Below, in pieces: positions 55,512 through 64,000 of a DNA stretch of 64,000 nucleotides (its first letter is position 1; every line of letters begins with the position of its first letter). The stretch comes from Methylomonas sp. ZR1 (GTDB lineage Bacteria > Pseudomonadota > Gammaproteobacteria > Methylococcales > Methylomonadaceae). The notes under the pieces are model-generated. The model had not been told where the DNA came from and did no database searches. It saw only the letters and a list, made by a program, of their open reading frames with translations. The stretch covers positions 1,984,001-2,048,000 of the forward strand of contig NZ_RCST01000001.1 of the NCBI RefSeq assembly GCF_013141865.1, read 5' to 3'. The translations under genes and the position numbers were made by a program.

Positions 55512-56048
55512 ATGAGACACCGCCTATTGTTGTTAGCAGCACTGATCGCTCCTGCTCATGCGGAAATTCATGAACACGAGCCCACTGAAGTTCACCATCA
55601 AGAATTGCTAAAAAACGCCACTCAAAATAGCTTGGCGCCAAATTCCGACTTTTTAGCACCCGGCCTATGCTGGCTACCCAGCAGCTTAACCGGCAACCAT
55701 AGCATCGACCAGATCAACACTTGCGTTATGGAAGCCATTTACACCTCAGGATTAAATCGCGGAAATACCATAGAAGCGCGCGAAATTGGCGCAGTGAACT
55801 GGTCCGTGATAAACTATCCCGCCATCAGTAGCGGAGCCTGGTCATTTATCCCCGACATTGGTTACCAGTTTCTAATGGAGAAAACCGCAGATGCCCAACC
55901 CGGCCAGCCAGACGTTGCGGTGCTTAGTGAAAAATCCTTGTCATCTATGCCCCTCGCCACGCTAACTTGGTTCGTATTGGGCTGCATGCTGGGTTCTTTA
56001 GCGTTGCTGCGTAGGAACCAAGAAAAGCTGGCAATCGTCACCGATTAA
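55512..56048 (+). CDS. Exported protein with C-terminal membrane anchor, unknown function
   Basis: Start at ATG 55512 behind AGGAG, giving a signal peptide (MRHRLLLLAALIAPAHA). About 178 residues. The mature region is His-rich at first (EIHEHEPTEVHHQE), has two cysteines (GLCWLPS and NTCVME), and ends in a hydrophobic helix MPLATLTWFVLGCMLGSLALL followed by RRNQEK. That tripartite end resembles sorting signals or a simple tail anchor. Location between sga and hpr does not reveal a function. Confidence 0.7.
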   Translation: MRHRLLLLAALIAPAHAEIHEHEPTEVHHQELLKNATQNSLAPNSDFLAPGLCWLPSSLTGNHSIDQINTCVMEAIYTSGLNRGNTIEAREIGAVNWSVINYPAISSGAWSFIPDIGYQFLMEKTADAQPGQPDVAVLSEKSLSSMPLATLTWFVLGCMLGSLALLRRNQEKLAIVTD

Positions 56049-56186
56049 ATTTTTAGCGGACGTTTGCACTGTTAATTTCAATTCTTTATAGTCCCATCTG
56101 CCGGTGCTTTGTTCAGCACCGGCATTGTCTGGGGCTAGTCCGCTATCTACCGATCATCAGACGACAAAGCGTTGGGAGATGCGAAT

Positions 56187-57035
56187 ATGGCAAAAACTCT
56201 ATATCAACTGTTAAACATACCCGAGTCCGCCGACGACGAACAAATCCATCGCGCATTCAAGGATATTGAACGCCATTTGCTAAAACGCGAAGACGACGCC
56301 GGCATCGATACACTGAACCGAACCCGAGAAGCATTTGTAATCCTGTCCGACGCCAATCGGCGCATCGCCTATGATCGTAAATTGGCAGCCAGCCGCTTGC
56401 CGCAGGATCTATCGCCACCCGCCACTATCAACCGCCATCCCGTATCACCATGGTTGCAACGAGTAGCGATTGCCGCACTGCTGCTATTTCCAATTGGCTC
56501 TTGGCTTTATCACGATCATCAGCAAACCAAACAACAAGCCGAACTAGAGCGCATCCAAAATGACAAAGCTATTGAGGCTGCCGAATTGCTAAAAAACCAG
56601 CGGGAGCAAGCGTTACGCGAAAATCAACAGATTAGCGCTCAATACCAAGACGAACAGGCAGCCAAACGCGCGGAAATGGAATTAAGGCTCAGGCAACAGC
56701 AGCTGGATGACGCCAGAATACTGACCGAGCAACAGCTGCAAAACCAAGCTAGCGGCCTGGATTTAATGGAGAAACGTCTGAACACGGACGCGCGTGCACA
56801 AGAACAAAACATCGCCGAACGCCAAGCCGAACTGCAATACCAAAAACCGGCGATGGCGATGGCCTTGCAAGAGCAAAAAGACCAACATTTGGCCCTGCAG
56901 CGGCAAAGATCCCTAAAGCAACACGATGAAAACATAGCCAGCATCAATAGCCTGCGGGCAGCACGCTTAAAAGCCTACGACCGTGATCACGGTAATGGCG
57001 GCATAATGACCTCCAACCCGGCCGTCGATCCTTAA
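56187..57035 (+). CDS. Membrane-anchored J-domain-like protein lacking HPD
   Basis: Start at ATG 56187 behind GGGAGA. Residues 4-65 resemble a J-domain (LYQLLNIPESADDEQIHRAFKDIERHLL ... FVILSDANRRIAYDRKL), but the HPD tripeptide needed to stimulate Hsp70 is absent where helix II ends (ERHLLKRED). Residues 89-108 form one transmembrane helix, followed by a long Gln/Glu-rich coiled coil (about 112-265). It may be a scaffold rather than a cochaperone. It lies between sga and hpr, 57 bp before hpr, and may be cotranscribed with it. Confidence 0.75.
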   Translation: MAKTLYQLLNIPESADDEQIHRAFKDIERHLLKREDDAGIDTLNRTREAFVILSDANRRIAYDRKLAASRLPQDLSPPATINRHPVSPWLQRVAIAALLLFPIGSWLYHDHQQTKQQAELERIQNDKAIEAAELLKNQREQALRENQQISAQYQDEQAAKRAEMELRLRQQQLDDARILTEQQLQNQASGLDLMEKRLNTDARAQEQNIAERQAELQYQKPAMAMALQEQKDQHLALQRQRSLKQHDENIASINSLRAARLKAYDRDHGNGGIMTSNPAVDP

Positions 57036-57092
57036 CCACCTCACCACCGATTCTAACCTGAAAGTACCTGAAGTTTTACGATAGGAAATCCC

Positions 57093-58064
57093 ATGAACAA
57101 ACCCAAAGTCCTGCTTAGCCGCCGGTGGCCGGCAAGTGTTGAAGCCAAATTGCAAGCGCTTTACGACGTCACACTGAATCTCGACGACCACCCCTTGAGT
57201 GCTGACGAATTTAGGTTAGCTTTACAAAATTACGATGCGGTGTGCCCCAGTGTTTGCGATTCCCTGCCGGCCGAGGTGCTGAATGTCGCGAACAAGCGCT
57301 GCAAAATCCTGGGTAATTTTGGCGTGGGTTATAACCATATCGATATTGCCGCCGCCAAACAACAGGGGCTAATCGTCACCAATACCCCGGGCGTGTTGAC
57401 ACAAAGCACGGCTGATATTGCGATGACTTTGTTACTGATGTCTGCACGGCGCGGCGCCGAAGGCGACAGACTAGTGCGCGCCGGCGCATGGGCCGGCTGG
57501 TGCCCAACGCATATGATGAGCAGTGACGTGACCGGCGCCACGCTCGGACTAGTCGGCTTCGGCCGCATCGCCCAAGCCATGGCGCGCAAAGCCCATCACG
57601 GCTTTGGTATGAAAATTTTGTATCTCAAGCCCAGTCCGGCAGACCCCGCCGTCGTTGACGAACTAAACGCGGAGCGTTGCGATACGCTGGAAGCACTATT
57701 ACCGCGATGCGATTACGTGTCGCTACATTGTCCGGGCGGCAACGAGACTCGGCATTTAATCAATGAAAAAACCTTGAATTTAATGAAGCCTACCGCGCAT
57801 TTGATCAATACCGCGCGCGGCGATGTGGTGGACAGCAAGGCTTTGATCAAAGCCTTGCAAGAAAAACGCATCGCCGGCGCCGGTCTGGATGTTTACGAAG
57901 GCGAACCCAACATAGATCAGGGCTTTTTGGCGCTGGAAAACGCCACACTGCTCCCCCACTTGGGCAGCGCCACGATTGCAACGCGCACCGCGATGGGGGA
58001 AAAGGTGCTGGAAAATCTTAAGGCTTATTTCTCCGGCAAAGACATACCGGATCGTATAGCTTAG
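57093..58064 (+). CDS. hpr: Hydroxypyruvate reductase (D-glycerate dehydrogenase)
   Basis: A D-2-hydroxyacid dehydrogenase of 323 residues. LGNFGVGYNHIDI, the NAD motif GLVGFGRIAQAMA, and catalytic Arg (INTARGDVVD), Glu (DVYEGEP) and His (LPHLGSAT) are all present. It reduces hydroxypyruvate made by Sga to glycerate. Its last 40 codons share a 43-bp exact identity (57961-58003) with a truncated copy 2.6 kb downstream. Confidence 0.93.
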   Translation: MNKPKVLLSRRWPASVEAKLQALYDVTLNLDDHPLSADEFRLALQNYDAVCPSVCDSLPAEVLNVANKRCKILGNFGVGYNHIDIAAAKQQGLIVTNTPGVLTQSTADIAMTLLLMSARRGAEGDRLVRAGAWAGWCPTHMMSSDVTGATLGLVGFGRIAQAMARKAHHGFGMKILYLKPSPADPAVVDELNAERCDTLEALLPRCDYVSLHCPGGNETRHLINEKTLNLMKPTAHLINTARGDVVDSKALIKALQEKRIAGAGLDVYEGEPNIDQGFLALENATLLPHLGSATIATRTAMGEKVLENLKAYFSGKDIPDRIA

Positions 58065-58182
58065 AATCAAATTATTTATTCTCGAAAGTAAAGTATCCTC
58101 CGGGAAAGCGCCCGTGGGGGCTGTTGTGAACGGCTAAAAGCGGTGCTCAGAGGTAGGTTTCCCTCGCGAGTATATGAAAGCA

Positions 58183-59292
58183 TCAAATCACACTCAATTT
58201 TAGGCTGGTGCCGTCATTATCAAAATGCCATTGTCGACCTGTTGGTAGTTGAGGCAAAATCAGGTTGGCTTGGTTAAAATCATCCGTGCGAATGTCGTTA
58301 GCGGTGATTATGGTGAAACTGTTGCCTATATTAGGCATAAAGCCATTTTTCAGGCTGATGGCGATTTTGGCGCTACCAACAATATAAGCCTCGCCGTTAA
58401 CGTGCAGCTTGCTGTTATTGTTCAAGCCACCAATTACAAAGTTCAGTGTACCGTCACCGAATACTGAATAACCCATTTCAGGGGTTAGCGTCAATTCACC
58501 GAAAGGTGATGTGGAATTGCCGGGCGATATACTAAAACTGGCGTTCCATAATTGTTCAGGAAACTTCAATATCGTACCTGTTCCGGTCAGAATTCCTCCC
58601 TGGAAGTCAAGTAAACGTGATCCGAAAGTACCGTTTACCTTAGTTTCGCCTTCAAATTGCTTGTAACTGCCAGATTTGGTAGATATGAAATTGCATGTGC
58701 TACCCTGAGCAATCTCAAAATATCCACGATTTTCTATCTCAGGCGCCTCAGAACCCTGCGATTGGCATAGATTTACTCCATTATTGCGGTCTATTATGAA
58801 TTTGCCGGTAACCTTGTTATCAATTTTGCCCCAGAATATATATGTCCAAGGCATATAGTCCTTTGCTGGGCGAAGTTGTCCACCAATTGTTCGTGGATCT
58901 AAGGCGATATTTTCACCAACAGCGTTAGTTACAGCAATGGTACCGGAGTTTTCGATCAGCGCTTGGGCTCCCTGTTTGTAACAATCAAAATATCCGCCGA
59001 TAGCAATATATCCCTTGGCATAGTTGACCAATTTTTGCCCAGGACAAGTTATTTTTGACGGCAAATAAATACTTCCATAGTTTTCTAGTAATAAAGGTAA
59101 GTAATCATCAGTTTCACCAATTACTAGTCCACGATTTATTATATTATCAAAGCCTGGGCTTGATAAACCAGTTATGGTTTGATTGGCTTCAATAGTATAC
59201 GGTGATGCAAGAGCTTGGCTGCCGGACAATATTAAATTCGCAATTATTAACATTGATTTTATATTGTCATTTAAATGTTTTGATTTTTTCAT
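58183..59292 (-). CDS. Secreted beta-solenoid-like protein, unknown function
   Basis: A protein of 369 residues with an N-terminal signal sequence (MLIIANLILSGSQALA). The mature part has autotransporter-passenger-like elements: IINRGLVIG, LIENSGTIAV, GGILTGTGTI, then ISPGNSTSPFGELTLTPEMGYSVFGDGTLNFVIGG and a GFMPNIGNSFTIITA segment. No C-terminal beta-barrel or PEP-CTERM anchor is present, so the export route is unclear. Its composition is more AT-rich than the hpr gene. It is convergent with hpr. Confidence 0.7.
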   Translation of the reverse strand: MKKSKHLNDNIKSMLIIANLILSGSQALASPYTIEANQTITGLSSPGFDNIINRGLVIGETDDYLPLLLENYGSIYLPSKITCPGQKLVNYAKGYIAIGGYFDCYKQGAQALIENSGTIAVTNAVGENIALDPRTIGGQLRPAKDYMPWTYIFWGKIDNKVTGKFIIDRNNGVNLCQSQGSEAPEIENRGYFEIAQGSTCNFISTKSGSYKQFEGETKVNGTFGSRLLDFQGGILTGTGTILKFPEQLWNASFSISPGNSTSPFGELTLTPEMGYSVFGDGTLNFVIGGLNNNSKLHVNGEAYIVGSAKIAISLKNGFMPNIGNSFTIITANDIRTDDFNQANLILPQLPTGRQWHFDNDGTSLKLSVI

Positions 59293-59761
59293 TAAATTTT
59301 CCTTATTTATTGATTAAGCTCAGCTCTTGATGGGGGATGCATAGTTATGACTAAATGTGCATCCACTTACAGTGGCAGTTTAAAGGCTTGTGAAATTTAG
59401 GTATTGTTGGATTTCGCAACGAAACTTTTTTCTTTGCTACAAACTTGATAAATGAATAAGACGCAGATACAACTGGTCAGCAGAAGTTTGCCACTAAGTT
59501 AAAGCAATATTCAGGCCTATTCCGTTATAAGTTCTTGGCTGTGCAAACTTGCTTCCTTCAAACATACTTAGAGAGCGTTGCCATCCAAATGCAAGACAAC
59601 ATCATCAACTTTAGGTGCGGGTAATGCCCCAAAGTGCGGCAAATGCCTTAGAGATAGAAAGGGTTACTAGGTGTGTAAATACTCAATTCCAAGTCAACAA
59701 AATTCCATCGCTTTTTACTCACTGATGATCGGTATCGGAGTGGCGTAAAAACCGTGTGTTA
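59293..59761. other. Intergenic region between the secreted protein and IS110 remnant
   Basis: No ORF, RNA gene or strong hairpin is recognised. The left part should hold the promoter of the minus-strand gene starting at 59292 (a GGAAAA ribosome-binding region is near 59296-59302). The right part probably includes decayed flanking sequence of the IS110-type element. Confidence 0.4.
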
Positions 59762-60580
59762 TTGAATGGCTGATCGTGTTTTAAAATGCCGTGAAATCGC
59801 ATGCAGTAGTTTACGCATGATAGCGCAGGCGACTTGTAACGGCTTCCTGCCATTGTCGACCAAGTGCTGGAAATAAGCTTGACCTAGGGATCATCTTGTT
59901 TGGCGCTCAGAGCCGGCATATGCATGCCTAACCAATATGCCTGTTACCCACTTTGGATGGCGGCATTTTCTTGTGCATACTTTTGCCCGGTTCAAAGGCC
60001 TTGGGATCTAGCCCGGCAAACTGACCCACTCGCGCTAGGACAGGTTGGCCGGTAGTAACAACAGCTCGCCCATCAAAGCAATGGCGCTGGTTTGGTTAAT
60101 GCCTGTTGCTGGTAACAAATTCAAAATACGCGATAGCTCCGAGTGAGCCTTGCCCCCAATCATCACTTCCGCAGCCAACGCAGTAATGCGTTTTTCCAAT
60201 TTACTAATCGCCAGCTTGGCATCGCGCAGCAACGCCTTCGGTTTTTTTTGCGTCGCACTCAGCGCGTACAGATGTTTTTTCTGACCGGGCAGAGCATCAA
60301 TGCGACCAACAAACCCACGTAAAGTCAGGCGTTGATTGATGGTCGTGCCCAAGCGACAAAACCCATGCGCTCCACATATTTCATCAGGGTATTGGCATCG
60401 ACAGCATCGGTTTACTGTTTTTCACTAATACCTTGGTAAAGTGTTGCGAGGCCTAGGGATTGCCCCAAATCTCGGGAATACCGGCGTCATGCGACGAAAT
60501 CGCCAGATCGAAGTGGTAAATGCCGGCACATCCAGGCAGCCCTTGATACCGGCTAATTGACGCTGGACAATGCGTCACAT
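59762..60580 (-). pseudogene. Decayed IS110-family transposase
   Basis: Frames on the minus strand contain FDLAIS near 60505-60530, TDAVDANTLMKYVERMGF near 60350-60410 (the IS110 DEDD-domain signature), and then 60352-60035 with INQRLTLRGFVGRIDAL through LPATGINQTSAIALMGEL (the transposase_20 core). QFAGLDPKAFEPGKS and a C-terminal VACAIMRKLLHAISRHF follow. The pieces lie in different frames with internal stops, so the gene is dead. It abuts a truncated hpr copy at about 60580. Confidence 0.82.
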
Positions 60581-60730
60581 CTGCCCCATCTGGGCAGCGC
60601 CACGATTGCAACGCGCACCGCGATGGGGGAAAAAGTATTGGCGAATTTGCAGGCTTATTTTTCAGGCGAGGAACTTCCGGATAGAGTGATCCAATCCGGC
60701 ACAACAAACCATGAATCGGCTTATCCCTAA
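60581..60730 (+). pseudogene. Truncated second copy of hydroxypyruvate reductase (3' end)
   Basis: The frame LPHLGSATIATRTAMGEKV continues as LANLQAYFSGEELPDRV and ends at TAA 60728-60730. It corresponds to the last part of hpr. DNA is identical to hpr over 43 bp (60591-60633 against 57961-58003), then diverges. The rest of the gene is missing, replaced on the left by the IS110 remnant. Confidence 0.9.
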
Positions 60731-60734
60731 CGCT

Positions 60735-61457
60735 TTAAGCAATCGTGGGCTGTTTACGTTTTTTAAAACCCAAAATTCCTAGCAAGCCTACTAAAAACGA
60801 CCAAACCGCAGCGGGTAATGGCACTGGTGCAGCCAGCATAGTACTCGCAATTTTAACGTCAGCCGAAAGCGTTTCCGATTCACCGGGATTGAGTGAAAAA
60901 CTAAATACTCCGGAACTGCCATTGACCGTAAACTGCTCGGAAAAAGGCACTGAAAGCGTGGCGTTAAGGCTATCGAAACCATTAAAAGTGTAGTCTGAGT
61001 TGTAATAATCAAGATAGACATCGCTGTCGGCAGCCTCACCGGCAACTGCGGCATGAAGTATATAGTTCAGCGTTAAATCCACATTGATTACAGCCGTGCT
61101 GGAATTAAAAAAATTCAAACTGAATACACCGTAATGCTGCGACTTAAACTCACCGGCATTGTCTTGACCGCTCACAGAAAAGCTTAAGGGTGTGTCCAGA
61201 GTTAAAGGAAACAAACCGGCACCGTGGCTTGGCGTAACCGTACCATTGTCGGCGATCAAGAAAGAGTCCGGACTACCCAACATTTCAAAAGATCCGTCGA
61301 TATCGAGTCCGTCAGCGCTCGAAGAAAGACTGTAAGTGAGCGTGGCATAATTACTAAATACGCTTACCGCATGAGCCTGCTGCCCGTAAAACACCGACAA
61401 TATTGCGACTACCGTCGGGTAAAAAAATCTAGCGCTTCCGTTATTTGCAAATCCCAT
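60735..61457 (-). CDS. PEP-CTERM-type secreted protein
   Basis: A protein of 240 residues: a signal peptide (VVAILSVFYGQQAHA), a beta-rich middle, and a C-terminal VPLPAAVWSFLVGLLGILGF followed by KKRKQ. This is the VPLPAA variant of the PEP-CTERM sorting signal used in exosortase systems. No exosortase gene is in the window. It probably contributes to the cell surface or matrix. The neighbouring di-heme cytochrome and the partial gene at 64 kb suggest a surface-protein cluster. Confidence 0.85.
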   Translation of the reverse strand: MGFANNGSARFFYPTVVAILSVFYGQQAHAVSVFSNYATLTYSLSSSADGLDIDGSFEMLGSPDSFLIADNGTVTPSHGAGLFPLTLDTPLSFSVSGQDNAGEFKSQHYGVFSLNFFNSSTAVINVDLTLNYILHAAVAGEAADSDVYLDYYNSDYTFNGFDSLNATLSVPFSEQFTVNGSSGVFSFSLNPGESETLSADVKIASTMLAAPVPLPAAVWSFLVGLLGILGFKKRKQPTIA

Positions 61458-61553
61458 GTTGAGAATCCTAAAATCTAAAGTTCAAATTGAATGTGGGCTA
61501 GCGCAAAATCTGATCGCCCCAGCCCACATCTTTAACACCTTGTTTACATACAG

Positions 61554-63812
61554 CTAAGGTGCCAAGTAAGTATCGAAAGGCCGAATCGGGTCTTGCAAAC
61601 CATTCGCCCCCACTGCCGGTATGGTCATGGTTTCTTCTATCGCCAGATTGCTGTTCAATGGATTACCTGGAGTCACGGCGACATTGTCCCCGGCATGTCC
61701 GTGCGGCACGACAATTTCAGGATGATCGAACGGTGCTTTGTCGTAGCGAACTCGTTCATCGGTGAGCGTTTTCAGAAACTCAATCAAATCGGCTCGTATC
61801 GATGCGGGCTGGCCGGACAGAGCGATCTGATTGACAACGATATGCTTGTTATCATTGTTGAAGTTACCCTTTCTGGAATAAAACTCAAGGACTTGCTCCA
61901 AAGTAGACATACTGCCGTTGTGCATATAGGGCCCAGTCAATTCAATGTTACGTAAAGTTGGGACTTTAAACGCAGCCTTGGTGGCAATACTCATTTTTTC
62001 TGTCGTCAAGTTCGCTAAAGCCGCAGCGGCTGTGGGAATGTAGGCCGAGCTGGCAACGGTACAGTTTTGGTTTCGCAGCAGCCCTTCTTTGCTACCATCT
62101 GCGATAATTCCATCAGCTACGCCAAACCAACGAGAAAACGGTATCGCGTTATCCGCCAAAGCTTTAATGAAGTCACAGGCTTGCAAAGTCGAGACTCCCG
62201 AATCCAGCACACCAGCTGGATTATCGAGCAAGTATTGGACATATTGCTTGGTAAATGACAAAGGATTACCAAAATCGTCCACGCCATCAACACCCACATC
62301 AGAGTCCGGGTCCGCTACGCCAGTGTTGGCAAAACCTAAGTCCATCAATTTGTAATAGCTGGTAGCGCCATTTCGAGTAGTGTCCCGAGTCACAACATTC
62401 GCGGCTGGTGTGATACCGCCGATTCTGCCGCCGTCACCGTCACCGATAGCATTCGGACCGTAAGGAATGGGTTGACTAAGCGGTCCGTAATTCATGCCCG
62501 GCGTAGGCGTCACCAAACTGGCATTGGTAGCTACCGCGGCAATGCTTAAGGTCGGCCCCCCATGGCACAGTTGACAATGGTTGCCGGTAAAAGCCTCAAA
62601 CCCGCGTGTCAGGGTATCAATTTTTTCCTGATCGTACCCTAAGTTAGTCCAAATAGGCTCCAAGCTATCGGGATCGCGTGCGGTCAAATCGATTGGGGCC
62701 TGGTCCGAAATTAACGTGCCTTGGTATAACTGTAATGCGATACCGAAAAACATCGAAAAATTGGCTTCCATTTGGTCGTAAGGTACTTGTCCCTGACGCC
62801 CCCCGAAAGGACCGATACCGCTGTAGGACCAGTATTTCTGATTAAAAGCTTGCTTGATTAGTGCTTTATAAGTGGTATTTAGGCCGGGCCGCAAATTTCC
62901 AGCGCTGCTTAAACTATACGGACCAAGCACGCTATCTTCGTTGTGAACCTTTTGGTTCTGCAGCGGCTGCCTTAACAATAGTTTTCTTCCGATATCGGGC
63001 CAAACTCGCTGCCGGCATCCCATTTCCGAATCACTCAAAGGCGGAGCAACCGCAAGAGAGGCCAATGAAGAATTGACCAAATGTAAACGTGATTTTTGAA
63101 CATTCCGCGCATTGACTTTCTCCCAGACACCGGCCGTTGGGTCACGGTCGCCCCATGGACTACTGCCGTTAAACACGTTATTGGCTCTGCCGTCCCAAAA
63201 ATTGCGATGATTAAAAACCGCGTTGATCACGGTTGGCGCGTTACGCGGCTCAACCCGCCGCGTCCCAATACCATTCACGTGAAACACCGGATCAGCGCCT
63301 CTGCCGCATTGATCGTTATTGCCACTAAACTGTGGTGCACTAATGAAGGTTCCGCTAAAAGTACCTGCCGAAGACACTACATCGTCGGAATTAAAGGTGA
63401 CCTGACTCGCTGAATTTAGCGGATCGCTATATCGACGTAGCGGAAAGTCGGCAACGCTGAGTTCGTGATTGGGACCACCCAAGCCGGTTGGCAACGCTTC
63501 GAAGGTCTGCCCGCTGGGCTGAGTACTTTTTTGACCAGGATTGATTTGATTTTTGACGCGGCTATCCGCGCCGGCATGGAAATGACAAGAGCCGCAAGCC
63601 ATGCCATCGCTGCCGACATTGACATCCCAAAATAACGCTTTACCTAAAGCGATCGCTTTATTCTTGTCCACAACAATTGGATTTGGACCATCGGTAAGTC
63701 CCGGCACGGGCGGAACCGGCACACGTTGCAGCGGCATAGGCATAGGCCCATGGGCAACTGCTGCCTGCGACACGAGCAAACAACACATAATAACAATATC
63801 GGTTAATCTCAT
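61554..63812 (-). CDS. Large di-heme cytochrome c peroxidase-like protein
   Basis: A protein of 752 residues with a signal peptide (IVIMCCLLVSQAAVAHG). Two CXXCH heme sites are visible, CGSCH at 73-77 and CQLCH near 415. FWDVNVGSDGMACGSCHFHAGADSR and the later VPTLRNIELTGPYMHNGSMSTLEQVLEFYS match the CCP/MauG family. It is about twice the usual length. The surface-associated di-heme cytochrome (SACCP) of Methylococcus capsulatus is a possible relative; I recall that protein as similarly large but cannot align it here. Periplasmic or surface location; substrate unknown. Confidence 0.87.
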   Translation of the reverse strand: MRLTDIVIMCCLLVSQAAVAHGPMPMPLQRVPVPPVPGLTDGPNPIVVDKNKAIALGKALFWDVNVGSDGMACGSCHFHAGADSRVKNQINPGQKSTQPSGQTFEALPTGLGGPNHELSVADFPLRRYSDPLNSASQVTFNSDDVVSSAGTFSGTFISAPQFSGNNDQCGRGADPVFHVNGIGTRRVEPRNAPTVINAVFNHRNFWDGRANNVFNGSSPWGDRDPTAGVWEKVNARNVQKSRLHLVNSSLASLAVAPPLSDSEMGCRQRVWPDIGRKLLLRQPLQNQKVHNEDSVLGPYSLSSAGNLRPGLNTTYKALIKQAFNQKYWSYSGIGPFGGRQGQVPYDQMEANFSMFFGIALQLYQGTLISDQAPIDLTARDPDSLEPIWTNLGYDQEKIDTLTRGFEAFTGNHCQLCHGGPTLSIAAVATNASLVTPTPGMNYGPLSQPIPYGPNAIGDGDGGRIGGITPAANVVTRDTTRNGATSYYKLMDLGFANTGVADPDSDVGVDGVDDFGNPLSFTKQYVQYLLDNPAGVLDSGVSTLQACDFIKALADNAIPFSRWFGVADGIIADGSKEGLLRNQNCTVASSAYIPTAAAALANLTTEKMSIATKAAFKVPTLRNIELTGPYMHNGSMSTLEQVLEFYSRKGNFNNDNKHIVVNQIALSGQPASIRADLIEFLKTLTDERVRYDKAPFDHPEIVVPHGHAGDNVAVTPGNPLNSNLAIEETMTIPAVGANGLQDPIRPFDTYLAP

Positions 63813-63902
63813 TTTTTGCCTCTAAATTAATCCTATCCGTCGCTTGATCCAGTTTGCCGCAACATTGCCACCAACAGCCAACTCGCCAAGTCGCCAAGTC
63901 TC

Positions 63903-63933
63903 GTTGCAAGAGCGGCGAATTCACTCTTGCAAC
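63903..63933. other. Stem-loop between the cytochrome gene and the next PEP-CTERM gene
   Basis: GTTGCAAGAG and CTCTTGCAAC form a perfect 10-bp stem with an 11-nt loop, 9 bp past the stop of the partial gene at the window edge. It may terminate or stabilise that gene's transcript. No U-tract follows on the minus strand. Confidence 0.55.
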
Positions 63934-63941
63934 AGTAGCGT

Positions 63942-64000
63942 TTACCGTGAAAACTTACTCGAATTGCGCTTACCAAAGCCCAGCAAACCGACTAAAGCAC
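63942..64000 (-). CDS. PEP-CTERM-type protein, C-terminal fragment at window edge
   Basis: The minus-strand frame ALVGLLGFGKRNSSKFSR ends at TAA 63942-63944 and continues beyond the window. A hydrophobic helix ending GLLGFGKR is the usual end of a PEP-CTERM signal. Nothing can be said about the rest of the protein. Confidence 0.6.
   Translation of the reverse strand, partial: ALVGLLGFGKRNSSKFSR

Noticed and set aside
60453..60707. 84-residue minus-strand ORF
   Set aside because: It joins the antisense of the hpr fragment to a piece of the IS110 transposase N-terminus, so it is a chimera of remnants rather than a gene.
1..64000. CRISPR arrays, tRNA or rRNA genes, prophage
   Set aside because: No regularly spaced repeats, cloverleaf sequences, rRNA segments or phage structural genes were seen on reading. 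Absence was not confirmed by a computation.

Overview
The window reads as chromosomal DNA of a gammaproteobacterial methylotroph, most probably a Methylococcales methanotroph (Methylomonas-like). This is an inference. It rests on a serine-cycle block (malyl-CoA lyase, malate thiokinase beta and alpha, serine-glyoxylate aminotransferase, hydroxypyruvate reductase), on gammaproteobacterial gene pairs such as gcvR-bcp and pgaBCD, and on PEP-CTERM-type secreted proteins beside a large di-heme peroxidase-like cytochrome. No rRNA, tRNA, CRISPR array or prophage was seen.

Layout. 0-9.6 kb: a 5'-cut PepSY membrane protein, an OmpA-like lipoprotein with a long Gln/Pro/Tyr tail, an Hsp70-like/DUF2760 pair, small exported proteins, and a compact operon of an FAD amine-oxidase-like protein, two unknowns and a beta-class GST. 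9.8-12.8 kb: a spermidine-synthase-like protein overlapping a YgiQ radical-SAM gene. 12.8-24.2 kb: a minus-strand polysaccharide cluster with glycosyltransferases, a sugar aminotransferase, an epimerase, methyltransferases and a flippase, with an AT-rich core from about 16 to 21 kb. 24.2-27.6 kb: the sodium-pumping decarboxylase genes oadGAB, directly upstream of the polysaccharide genes. 27.7-32.6 kb: gcvR-bcp and pgaBCD, with no pgaA. 32.9-35.9 kb: a SulP transporter and a DUF2130 protein.

35.9-41.25 kb is an accessory island between similar REP-like palindromes. It holds mazEF with a promoter overlapped by a palindrome, a two-gene ATPase system preceded by a 34-bp operator-like dyad (a P-loop ATPase, then a P-loop/winged-helix/TPR protein), and a 5'-truncated REP-associated transposase gene. 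That transposase gene is split by a 110-bp miniature element with a TTTAA target duplication. The ATPase pair is the best candidate here for an undescribed system. 41.4-50.5 kb: a CrtI-like oxidoreductase, a Kef-type antiporter, a flavin halogenase-like protein, a small basic exported protein and a large SNF2 helicase.

50.6-58.1 kb: the serine cycle as two divergent units, mcl-mtkA-mtkB on minus and sga...hpr on plus. Two uncharacterised genes lie between sga and hpr, one a membrane-anchored J-like protein without an HPD motif. 58.2-64 kb: secreted beta-rich proteins, a decayed IS110-family element lying against a duplicated 3' end of hpr, a PEP-CTERM protein, a 752-residue di-heme cytochrome c peroxidase-like protein and the tail of another PEP-CTERM protein.
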